DNA of 64,000 bases from Membranipora membranacea (Eukaryota; Bryozoa; Gymnolaemata; Cheilostomatida; Membraniporidae): positions 19,890,025-19,954,024 of the forward strand of contig OU612070.1 in NCBI GenBank assembly GCA_914767715.1. Direction: 5' to 3'. The notes beneath the pieces were generated by a model that saw nothing but the letters and a program-made list of their open reading frames with translations, made no database searches and was not told where the DNA came from. Made by a program: the position numbers and the translations under genes. The stretch's first letter is position 1. The number at the start of each line of letters is the position of its first letter. Shown one piece after another: positions 24,892 to 37,100 of this stretch.

Positions 24892-26052
24892 TTACCCTGC
24901 AGGTCCTACGGGGCCTGGGGCTCCAGCAGGTCCAGGGTTTCCTCTGCGGCCTGAAACTCCAGGGTATCCTACAGCTCCACGCGCGCCCTTTGCTCCTTTT
25001 ACTCCTCCTACACCAGGCAGACCGGTAGGACCAGCAACACCCTGTTGACCGGCATCTCCTTTGGATCCTAAAGTGCCTGGAACACCCATTTGGCCGTCAT
25101 CACCCTTCTGGCCTGGGTTACCTGGGATGCCAGGAGTTCCCTGAACACCTGCCTGACCTGGTAAACCTCTAGGCCCTGCAACTCCAGGTATACCAATGAG
25201 TCCTGGCAGTCCAATAGACCCTGGTATACCAGTAGCTCCTTGGATTCCTTCAGGGCCAGGATCACCCTTCGCTGCAGCAGCTCCAGGCATACCATCAACT
25301 CCGTTAACTCCAGGATCTCCTTTTGCTCCTGGGGTACCAATAGCTCCCGCAGAACCTGGGGAACCTTGCGGACCTGGGAGCCCCCGTTCTAACATTACAG
25401 GCTCTGAAGTTATAGCTACAACTATAAAAAAAGATTGGTGTCATATCATTCCGTGCATTCTAATCAGCCAGCAACCAGGTTTCTACTGAGAGTTCAACAA
25501 AACGTACCATCAATTTAAATTTATTTTTTGGTTTCCATTCCTATCTAAAAATAGATGACGACCCAAGCAGACATAAGTGTCGGCTGCGCAGTGTATTCAC
25601 ACAGGTGCCTACACTGATATATATATCTTCGTGGATCAGGGGAGCATTTCAGACCCACAAGTACAATATGTGTACCGTATTGTATTTAACTGGTCCAAAA
25701 GTTCAGTAACACAAAAAGCTTGTCCGAGTTCAAATGGTTGTTAATGAGACATCAATCAACCCGTACCGTAAAAGTTGCCAGATATTTAGCTTGATCGGAT
25801 TACTGAAACTAACAGAATTTCATCACAAATTGCCATACTGTGTATTTTTCCCCTGAGCAATGGATTCCATATCAATGACATCATACCTTTTCTAAGTCTG
25901 ATCTCCTGTAATGAATTCCAGGCCAGTAGGCCTATAACAGCAGCGCACAATATTATCATTAAAACCATCTGTATCCTGTTCACTGATCCACTTCCTCTCT
26001 TGCCTTGTCTTTGTTCTTTGTTCTGATTACCTTTTTCTTGGTTCAGGAACAT
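24892..26052 (-). CDS. Short type II transmembrane collagen
   Basis: Two exons: 25887-26052 and 24892-25421, phase 1 junction. Exon 1 encodes a basic cytosolic segment (NKEQRQGKRGSGSVNRIQ) followed by a single membrane helix (MVLMIILCAAVIGLLAW), the layout of membrane collagens with N-terminus inside. Exon 2 encodes about 53 Gly-X-Y triplets starting at GLPGPQGSPGSAG, with one interruption at GAAAAK where a Gly is replaced by Ala. The frame ends ...GPVGPAG then TAA at 24892, giving 231 aa without a C-terminal globular domain. However the end also reads as a splice donor (GG|gtaaaa), so more exons may exist, although none was found before 21700. The start is uncertain too: an acceptor (ttcgatag) lies 5' of the Met at 26052, so a further 5' exon is possible. 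Likely cell-surface or shed matrix protein. Confidence 0.8.
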
Positions 26053-28158
26053 CACCCGCTCTTCACCACTATCGAAAGAAATATGTAAAGATAAAGTTCA
26101 CTTAGTGTTGAATTCAGACTCAATGTGATTCCCCTCCCCCTTCTGCTCTCCAAAAGAAATGGATGTTTGCTATTTCATATGGCAGCCATTAATTGAATGA
26201 TGGTAATTGGTAAGTGTTGCAGGCTCCATAGACCTAGCTAGGGTTTACCAGGTGACAGAAGTTAGCCAGACTTAAACTCCATTGTGTTTACAGTTAAAAT
26301 AAAGAACACCAATATGTTATGCTACAAAATGGAACATACTAAAGCTCTAATAATACGAACCTGGATTTATTTGCCTCGGACATCTTTAAGAGCGGTTGAT
26401 CTTGAGTTTAACTCTTATACCGTGACCTATGAGCTTGTTTACCGAACTTCCTACTTGGGCTTGCACACAGTTGTAATGGTTGTAGTGAATTGCAGAAGTG
26501 TTTTGCAGTTAGCTAAATTAGGAGCTTTATCATTTGACTTTTATTGTTATTTTTTTTAAAAGCTTTTGATTCAGCGAGGTCATGTTATTGTCAATCTCCA
26601 TACTACAATGTTTTGATTAAATCAAATCGTGTTTAAAGATTCTATTCAAATTTAATTTCATATTGCAAATGCTGAGGTAATTGAGAGTCGGGGAAATTCT
26701 AGTAGAAAGCTGACATGATAGTTGCAAAGAACGGAAAACATGTCTATTGACTAAGGAATTTCCAGCTTGTGTTTCCCATGACGCAACATTTTTATTTATC
26801 GATTCGCAGGAAAGATGTGGAAAGCTTAATACTATGCTTTTTGTGTTTAATTGCAAAAAAAAGTGATATCCAGAAAAAACGCAGGGAGAACTGCGGACAA
26901 ATACAGTGTCATAAATTACAGAGACTAAGGAGGTATAGTCAAAATCCATGCTAAGACGCTGTGAATGGAGAATTGGTTTAGAGGTGAAGCTATTTTGTTA
27001 CCCCCGCATTTAGTCAGTTTGTCAGCATAGCGTAATATTGTGTTATTGTTTTTTCAACAGCATTTGATTGGAGTGAGTGAGTGTTATTGTTATTGAAAGT
27101 TTTGATTTCATCAATAGAACATTGTGTTCGACGGTCCAAGTCCATTTAGTGTTACAAATTCTGAGGTAATGAAAAGTCAGGGAATTTAATCAAACAGATG
27201 ACAGAACTATGACTCAAAAGCTGCTGACACAGGAATTTGTAATTATTTTCCATATGAATTTTGCAATCACTCCAACTTGTTAGTGGACTGTCCAGAGTTC
27301 ATTGCACAACCAAAAAATAATTCCATGACTAAAAAAAAGCAATCATCACCAATTCTGTGAAAATTCTCCAACTGTTTTGTTGCTTCACAAATTAATCATA
27401 ACAGAAATCAGTGTGAAAACGTTAACGCCTTCCTGTGCTATATCGTTATATTTACATTTAATAATAAACGCCATTCCTTGAGATACACAGGAATATTTAA
27501 GTAACAGAGATGGGGGTGGGGGTTATATAGGGATAAGAACTGTCATTCAGCACGGTTTATACTTGTATTGAGCAGTCAGAAAAATTATTTATTGCTGCAA
27601 GCCTCATTTGATACTTGTCATCTGCTCTTGTAAAGAGAGGGGGCAACTCCAATACTGATGCAACAGAATAAACCCAATTACACATTATAGCTGTTATAGA
27701 GTTTATTGAATGAGGTAACATGGGAAAGCTTTGATGGCACAATGGAAATGTAGAAAATGTTCAGTGATTACTTATTTTTTGACATAGATTGAATTCATAA
27801 CCGTAGAACAAAAAATTATAGAACGATCGTTTATGGCAATATGCTAACTGAGGGAATAAAAACACCAGCGATTCAAGAAATAATGACTTTGTATAACAAT
27901 AATAACAAAAACCATATGCTACTGGACTCAACGTGAGAATGATTGCCATAGAGAATCTTTGAGCAGCGTCATGCATCGAACTTTAAAGCAAGCACCCTGA
28001 AATAAAGTTGATTATATATATACTCTTGTTTGAGTCTGAGTCTCGTTCAATTTGAGTCATATGAGAGTTATTACAAGACTTATAAAGAACAGCACTGAAG
28101 CAAATATAGAAATTTGGTTAAGCATAAAAGTTATAAAGTATGCAAGTTTATGGCAAAA
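26053..28158. other. Spacer between TRP channel gene and collagen gene
   Basis: No exon could be supported. A diverged direct duplication is visible: 26600-26790 resembles 27100-27260 (gttttgatt ... tctgaggtaat ... agtc.ggg.aatt ... gacaga). A GT-rich run is at 27510-27525. The collagen promoter or a first exon should lie here. Confidence 0.5.
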
Positions 28159-31100
28159 CTAGGTCACCACATCTGCATGTGAGTCTAGTGTGGGTATATG
28201 AGTAACATCTAATTCCCCTTCGTTTTTCTCCGCCACAGTTGACAAGCCTGTATCTGATGCTCCCTCCATTTTCTCTATTTTGACGCTCAACTGTTTGACA
28301 AGCTTTGACAGTTCCTCCATCTTCTCCATCTGTGATAAAAATAAGTCGGTTGGATTAACATACAGTCAAATGTGACACAGGGGTCTTTCAATTAGAAAAA
28401 GTGATGCTTTAATAAGGCAAGTTATCACTATCACATCGCTTAAAATTACCACTCGCTTGGTCCTTCAATTAGAATAATTGGTTCCCGAATCGCTCATTAA
28501 GAATGTATATAGTTCCATCAATGACTGAACGATTTGAAAGTGAGAGCAGGTATTGCTCACTAACTGAGGGTGCGATCTGATTGCAATGTTGGCTGGTTCT
28601 ATTTCAAAGACCCTTCTGGTGGTTAATCCACATATGGTAATAGCCTGCTTAAAAGGCACTCTACTTGATAATGAAATTTTTTAAAAAGATAGATGCGGTT
28701 GCTTCTTATTTTAAATCAAGTTTACATTTTTGCGCCACGGGGTACCCTGCAAATAGGTACAATGACACTAGCATATTTCTACAAGGTAAGTCGTCAAATC
28801 TAGAGTTGAAAATATGGTGACTTTATAGTGTGAGGTGTTCCGATAACTTTCTAACTCACATACATTTTCAGTGACACACAGAACCCGACAACAAAGGTTA
28901 AAATTTACGCAGTGAACACTATTGGATTGACTGCTCATTCTCAAATTGACACCACAGACACTTCATTATCAACAGCTAATACATACAGAGGTCTCCACCC
29001 TTACTCTGTACAATTGATAAATGAAAATCCTTTCTCCTCTAGTCTCCAATATGATCCAATTTTGCCTAAATTTGGCTATCCATCTCCCATTCTACTGGTA
29101 TTGGGGGGTGGGGGGGGGGGGGCAACTCGAAAATAAAGGCAAATTGGATAAACTTGATCCACATAACAGTACAATAATAAATCAAAAGAATATAAATAAA
29201 TAATATAAATATAAATGAATAATAAATCAATATTAAATCAATAATAAATCAGTATAACTCACCATGAGACTTTGAACACTATGGTCCTCTGGTGCTGCCC
29301 CATCCCTTCCTCTCTCCATTCTCATCCACATACAGCCATATTCATCCTTCTTTATATAGCGATTGACAAAATTATGAGTGATTTTATGAAGTATACACGC
29401 AGTCCAGGGAAATAACCGGTATGATGTCACGATACCTTCTATTCTGTTTCGCTCCCAGTCTGTGTAAAAATAGGCAGAGATAATTCCATTAAAATATTTG
29501 ATTTCAGCCTATCATGTTATAATTAATATATATATTAGCCCTGTCACGCTGCCAATTTTTGGTTTGGTTTTTGGTAATAATACAACTCCGATATAGGAAT
29601 GTTATTTTGTGTATGCATTAAAAAAAGCCAAAGTTCCAGCATGCTATTGGGAGCAAATCTGTGTAATGTATCATAAAATTATGCATATACTAACCCTGGT
29701 CAAACTCTGTGGTGACCGAAGAGTATGAATCATTCATGATGGCTATGAGCATGTTGAGTAGAATAATGAATACACACACAATAAATCCCACACATAACAG
29801 CTTCACACCTAGCACCTGTTCTTGAAAATGCTTCGGATGGACACCTGAAAATAAATAATTATATTCCACTGAATAGAGAGAGAGAGAGCAATAGGAGGAG
29901 AAAATACAGCGTGCTATCGACTGTGACTAAATTATGATAGTTCGATGTTCAGGACTTGAATTTGGCAATTTTTCATGAAACAGAAGTGCAAGTTGGAATC
30001 CCTCCTTCAGGATGAGTTTGACTGTTTTCTTTTGGTGTGTTCTCCTCGTGAATTTATGTTTTGCTTCGTAAAACTACATATCTTCTTCTGGCAGTGTTTA
30101 ATGACCTCAAATTAGCAAGGAGTCAAGTGACATCGCACTATAAAGGTACTTCGTGAGAAGAAGACAGCAACAGGAAACACTCAAATTTTAGCTTGTTAGT
30201 ATAGATTTGGCAATAATGTGAGCTCCGCTTAAGTCATCCTGAAGGAGGGATTTCAAAATAAAGTAAGCATTTCTGTTTCCGGTCATGTTTCCTCTCAGGG
30301 TGATCACAGAAATTTGAAACTTGGCCATATGGATGAAAAAAGGCATGGAGAATCCATATATAAGGTTGATTATACTTCCGGGGACCCTCAATACCTACAA
30401 TCGTTAAAGACTACCCAAAAACCAAAGCATGTTGTAGTCAGGCAGTTACATGATAATGTTGTGTCAGATTTGCAGGGTTAGAAAATTCAATGCTCTACTT
30501 GGCATGATTTATTGATTAATGCCAAGTAGAGCATTGAATTTTTTACCATACAAATTTGACACAACTTTATCATAAGTAACTAACTGACTATAACATGCTT
30601 AGGTCTTTGGGTAGTGTTTAACGATTGTAGGTATTGAGGGTCCCCGGACATTTAATCAACACTATATTATGGATTCTCCACGTACTTCTACATCTATATG
30701 TCCAAATTTCAAATGTCTGTGATCATCATGTGAGGAATAAAGTCCAGAAACAGAAGTGTTGACTTTATTTGTTAGAAAACTTTTATTTTATTATTTTAAT
30801 ATACAAACCGACATACCTACAACCTGAGTCCATCCATCAGGATTCTGCTTGTTGTGACCCAGTAGACTCTCCTCTACAACCATGTTGACTATGTCACTGG
30901 GGCCATTCATCCCTACTGCCTGAAACAGAATCTAATCTAAATAGCAAACAATATTGTGTAATAACAAAGCTACGAAAAGGTAGATTTTATTAAGACCTGC
31001 ATGTTGAGCCCTTTTATGACAAAACATAGATAGGGTTGCCCCTAAAGAGGGATGCAGGTTGACCTAAATCCTCATACTGAGGGTGTGATACATCATAGAG

Positions 31101-34100
31101 ACCTCCTGAACTTGAATGTGCAGCAAGCTGCCAAAACTTAAAACAGGCACAAATCGCCCAATGGCAGTGACACTTTGATCTTAGCAATTTGGCTAAGACC
31201 TGCATGTTTAGCCTTGTTTATGACAAAACAGAGGGTGGGCTGCCCCTAAAGAGAGACCCAAGTTGCCCGGAGTCCTCATACTGAGAGTGTGATACATCCT
31301 AGCAAGCTAGAATGCATCCTAGAGGTGAGGCCATGGTGGACCTCCTAATCGTGAGTGTGCAGCAAGCTGCCAGAAACTGAAACAGGCACTAATCAGCCAT
31401 TAGCCATGACACTGTATCTTAGCCAATAGGCTGTTAGCATACTGTATATATCTATATGCATGTTTAGTGTTATGCACAGTGGTATGCGCAGCGACAAGCA
31501 CAGCGTATTGCGTGGTGACATGTATTCAAACAGTGTTACACACAGCCATACCCTCAGTGTTATGCACAATGTTACACACAGTGTTATGGACAGTGTTACA
31601 CAATGTTATTGTTCACTCGACAAACTGCAGCAGTAAAGCTGCACTAAGTCAATTGAAGAGTATGACACAGCAAGGGGTGGTTGTGTCTTTAACTCCTTGG
31701 ACACAGCCACCCAACATTTCTATTTGTCAAGGGGAGAAAACTTCAAATACTCGGTAATTTCACATTCGGGTTAGTACTTTAGTAGTTAGGTGAGGACTTA
31801 CCAAACTAAACATTTCAAACATGGTATGCATGACAGTTTGATGTATATTGACGGCTATAGATGCAAGGAGAACCCTGAGAGCCATCGTAAATCCTATCAG
31901 AAACACTGAGAATATAGTCATGAACTTTATGACATCCTTGAATAGCTGTAAAACAACAGGAAAACCCTAAATGTAATACAATAGTAATATAATAATAACA
32001 TTTATAGGTTGATATTTAAAATAATAATTATAATGATAATTTTAAAAATAATCATGATAATCAATATTATTATAATAATAATATTACCCCACAAAGCATC
32101 CATGGCTTTCAGAAGGATATGCATGCTTGACGAGGGAAATCTAGAATATATATCAATGATAATCTGAGAGAGTATATCGTTCTTATACCATGTCAAATTC
32201 ATGAAGTAGAAAGTTATGTCAACTTACAATTCTATGAATGACAAGAGATAAATGGTTGATAGTCTTCCAAAATTGAGTCCAGTGTATCACATAGAACCAG
32301 CCGAATATGAGTGATAAAATCAATGATTCTTTCTGCACACATTCCTACATCCACACAATAAAGAATGCATTGAACAACAAGAGCACACAAAACTGTTCGA
32401 GTGTACAATTGGCAGATGTTTCTTGCAGCGCAGAACTTGTCATCGCCATTCAAAGGATGTGGAAATTGGGGGGGGGGGTCACTGCAAATCAAACCCAGCA
32501 TATGGACTCTACATGTCTTTTGATGTTGAGGTTCGAATTTCAAATCTCTGAGACCAACATCCATCTACAGATTTAAAAAACATGGAGAACCCATACATCG
32601 TGTTGGATTTAATCACAGAGGCACCTCCCCCCTTAATACTCACTTCCATTAAAAAATTCAGTTGATTTGTGTGAGGAGAGAACACATTAAAAGCCTGTGT
32701 ACTACTTAGAAAAAGGTAATTCATTATTTCTACAGATGATAGAGCTTCGGGTTAAACAACTCTAGTAAAAAATCATCATGAGCTTATCAATACTCACAAA
32801 TTGTCACCCTGTCATAAAATTTCCAATGTGATGAAAACGGTAAAAAAATTAAAACGGTTTGGCCGTATTAACGATTCACCCGCAATAAGAGTTTTTCACA
32901 TTGGGGTGGGCATGGGGGTTTGGGTCGGGGTTGGTACAGAGGCCTGTGTTTCAACAAATCACCACTGTTGCAGGCTGATATAGAAATTGCGTACAAACCT
33001 TATGAACCCAAACAGGGACCCAAACGACCGACGATATATGGAACACAGCTCCACTCAGAAACCAGATGGAAGGTCGCGGCCTACTAGATCGAGCCAGTAA
33101 TAACAACTGCTGCTTCAGTAGACCCATCTGTAATAGAAATAAGCAGCTCGTTATCCAAGATTTCAGTTGTCATACAGTTTGCCTGCCTCTTCGATCGCTC
33201 ACATTCTCCGGCGCCAGCGGTACGAGGGAACTAACTCCTAATGCATGCAAATTTGATGAAAGATATATGTAGACATTATCGGACTGAGTGAGTGATTCCC
33301 CACTGCCTCATTAACTAATGGATTGCAGGACAGTTGTAAAACCCACTTAAACAACTACATTAAAAGCATGTGTTTAGAGAGTACATCTAACATTCGTGCT
33401 CCTTTGAAGTCGGGATATGGGTATCAATGTTTCTACAACAAATCATTAAAAATCAGTAGCCTCTGCTCAACAAACAATATTTTAGACATACCCTGTAGTA
33501 GATGTATAGAAATCTTATAATGTAAACCACATCAAGAAACATGAGTATGACCGGCCACACAACAAGCCCTCCATAGTGGGGTTTATTGTCCCGCGCAGTA
33601 TCACGATCATGCCCTGTAGGACTGGGAGGTGTCGCACTGGTGGTAGTGTAGTTTTCTGTAGCACTTGAGTTGTTAGAGTTGTTAATAGGATTGCTGGCAG
33701 TTATCAGGTATTGTGAGGTGGAACAGAAGAGAGTATTATCGGGAAACCTCGCTGCTGCCAGAGAAAGCAGCACCATGTGGGTTATGTGTAGTATGCACAT
33801 CAGAATATCTGGTAGGGTGTACATCTGAAAATAATGAAGAAACAGAAATACATAAAAGTTCTAAATCAGTCTCAATCAACAAAGGTGGAAATCATTTCAG
33901 AACTGGAATCTATATAGCTATATATCTATATAGAGTTCATACGAGTTTATGCGAGGGTTAAAATAAATCACTGATCTTATCTTATCTTATTCTATTCATC
34001 TTATTTCATCTCATGTGAGAGGGGAGGAGAGGTGAGGAGGGCAAACATGGAAAAAACTGTTAAGGAGAGTTGTCTTCTCTAGCCCTTTGTGGCCCCCCAT

Positions 34101-37100
34101 TACTGTATCTTTGAATGAGCAGACCGATGTTGGGAGACATTAATTGTGACTTAAACATTTTTGTTGAGGTGGCGATCCACAAATTATTCAGGGCAATACT
34201 AGTAATTTGAGCTATTTCTGCAAATTTTGCACAAGTGAGTGAGCGCCACTAGTAAGACATGGTGAAGATTGGGGATCCTTATCAAGGCAATGATCACTTT
34301 ATATATACAGAGATCATCAGCTATAACTTTGGTAAAGTGATCGTGAACAAATCAGTTTTTTGGTATCATTCTGGAGTTCTCACACTAACTTTTACAAGGT
34401 TCATTATCAACAAATGGCCCAGTTTCAACTGAATTTCACTCAAAGTTGAGATGTGAAGGTACTAAAAAGGTACAAGTACAAAATTGTATCTTTTTAGTAC
34501 CTTCCAATCTCAACTTTGAATGAAAATCAGTTGAAACTGGGCCACACGCTGTTAATAAACCTTCTATAAGTTTTCTAAATTAGACTGAGAACTCTAGAAT
34601 GACACCAAAAACTTGATTTGTTCAAAATCACCGGTTATCTGGTGATGTTTACCTTCCAGAAGCTGCTGGGTATCCGTTTGATGTGACTGATGGAGAGGGA
34701 TTTGTGTACATCTCTCTCTTTGTTACACAGAAGATATTCTACATGACTAGGGCGGTTATATCTCTCTAACTCCCTCATGGGTGTGCCTACAAATAACAAC
34801 ATTCTTAAAATAGTCTACAGACTAGTAATTCATGGCTGAAACATGCTGGCTGATTGAGTAACTGATGTCTGCCTCAGCTATCCATGCTATGATCAGCTTT
34901 TGATTGGGTTCATAAAATAACTAGCACCAGCAATATTCTAAGCTTCAGTGAAAGCCAGATAATCGTCAAACAAGCATAAAGGTATGTGACTGTCGGTTGA
35001 ATGCATGGAACTGACACATGCCAGGAATTCTAATATCCTAGAGTTACAACCAACAGGAACTAATTATCTTGTACTATCGTATGATTGATGATCTCGAAAT
35101 TTTTCACTATGTAAACACCGATAACACAAGGATATCCTGTTAACGTGAAATAAACAAGGTTAGAAACTATGGGAGGTACAGTGAACATAACAAAAATAAA
35201 CTCCATACATAGATTGTAGCCAACTATACCATTACAAAATATAACGAGCTGTAACCCATGAAACAACCGTCTCAACCACTGATATATATTCATATATTCA
35301 TACATAGTCCAGAAGCTACTTGCCAATAAGTGATCAAAAAATTGTGTTCAATAATTTCTCTTTGGATGTACATAGAATCAAGTGATTCTAGACCGGAATT
35401 TCGCTGCGAATCTAAATATGTAATATTTAAACCTCTCAGAGAACACATTTTTTCAACAGAGGCAAAAAAAGACAAAAAAATTGCAAAATTTCGTTTTTTT
35501 CTTTATGAGCATTCTGGTGTGTGTATTATCTAATGAGGCACAAGGAAATCCTCTTTATTGACTAATTTAGAAATGCCATTCATGTACAGACAAGGAAAAA
35601 ATAAGATATATTCGCAATGTGACCTATGTCAATGTGAAGAGAGACGAAATAATGTGCATATCGAATGCACTGAAAACCTGTATTGATATAATAAATTCTT
35701 TACCAAGGTAGAAATCCCCTTCATTGACTAGTTGGGAGATGAGATATATGTATAAACATGTATAAAATTAAATCATACAACAATAATATGACCTGTGTAA
35801 ACAAGAAGGAAGGCAAGAAAAGCAAGTATTTCCATAATACGTGCTTGTGAAAACCAGTATTCAATATATACTTCAAGATTATCCAAGGTACAAATTCTCC
35901 TCATTGACTAATTGGATGGTAGAATATTTGAGCAAACCTGTTTAAATTAAATATATACAGCATTAGAAAACATACCTAAATGTGATGGTACCTGCGTCAA
36001 ACTGTGGGCAAGCAAAAAAAGGACATGAATAATCTCCACACAAAATACATGTGAAAACTTGCATTGACACAAATACATGCAGAGTATTTTTTCACTTGGT
36101 CATCTTGTAAAAAATTTGGTGCTTCTTGACTATGAACAATGATCTTAGATCTGAATAGTTATTGTAAGCCTTTTTGTGTGGTTTTTTCGTCCTTCGCCGT
36201 ATCACTGAATGAACGATAAAACTTTAGATTAATGAGAAGAAAAATATAATCACATAACTGGATCTCAACACAACAGCAGGAGGTACAATCTTCGAACAAA
36301 AAATGATTCTATCTCACATCAAATCTAGCAGCTAAATTAAAAGCTTGCATAACAAATCTGTTGGATGAATATATTACTCGTATTACATGCAAGTAGATAT
36401 ATAAAAGCGGGGGGGGGGGGGGGAATGAAGTGGTTATGGTCTTTTTGTAAAGGGTGTCAACTGCTTAGACCTATGACATCACCGTACCACAAATTTACAC
36501 ACAGACTTAAAATAATAAATAAATGCTGACATAACAATTCATAAAAAAACCTGTAGTTACCCTGGAGGAGTAATGTTTAGCTTAGTTTAGCCAGTTTATG
36601 GGTGACTTAATGTTAGCTAGCACTACATTTTTGCAAGCAGAGGTGAGAGTCTAAATAAAGTGAGGGCTGAATATCACCTGTTTAAGGCGTGTGTGAAATT
36701 GTGAGCATTTCCTCCTGCAAATATTTTACTCCCTAGAGTTTTCAGGGTTTTGAACTATGATTAGACATAAAAAAATCCATCCAATACAATTTTCAACACA
36801 AATAAGAACTTAACCCACGTTGTGACCTTTTCATAAGTTTTCCTGGAATAATTTTTGATGCAATGTTTATGGTAGTGTGCTTCTCTCGTCTCACAGTCTG
36901 AGGCATAGCCGTTGAGTCTGGGTAATCGGTGATCTTCTTGAGCGTCGCCCACAGCCCTCAGTTTACCTGCAACACAATTGACGTTTGCTGCGTTAGGATA
37001 TGCCGCTGTTTTGAGATTTGAGACAGAAATGATGGTGTTGTGCAGTGTGTGCTTCTAAAATATACAATGCAAAACTTAACTCAACATATTGTTTCGAAAT

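Noticed and set aside
25196-25489. Plus-strand proline-rich frame
   Set aside because: Antisense shadow of the collagen exon.
36841-36894. Extension of TRP exon 10 with a Cys/His cluster (HYHKHC)
   Set aside because: Downstream donors give phase 0, which is incompatible with the next exon; the earlier GTGAGA donor at 36894 restores phase 1.
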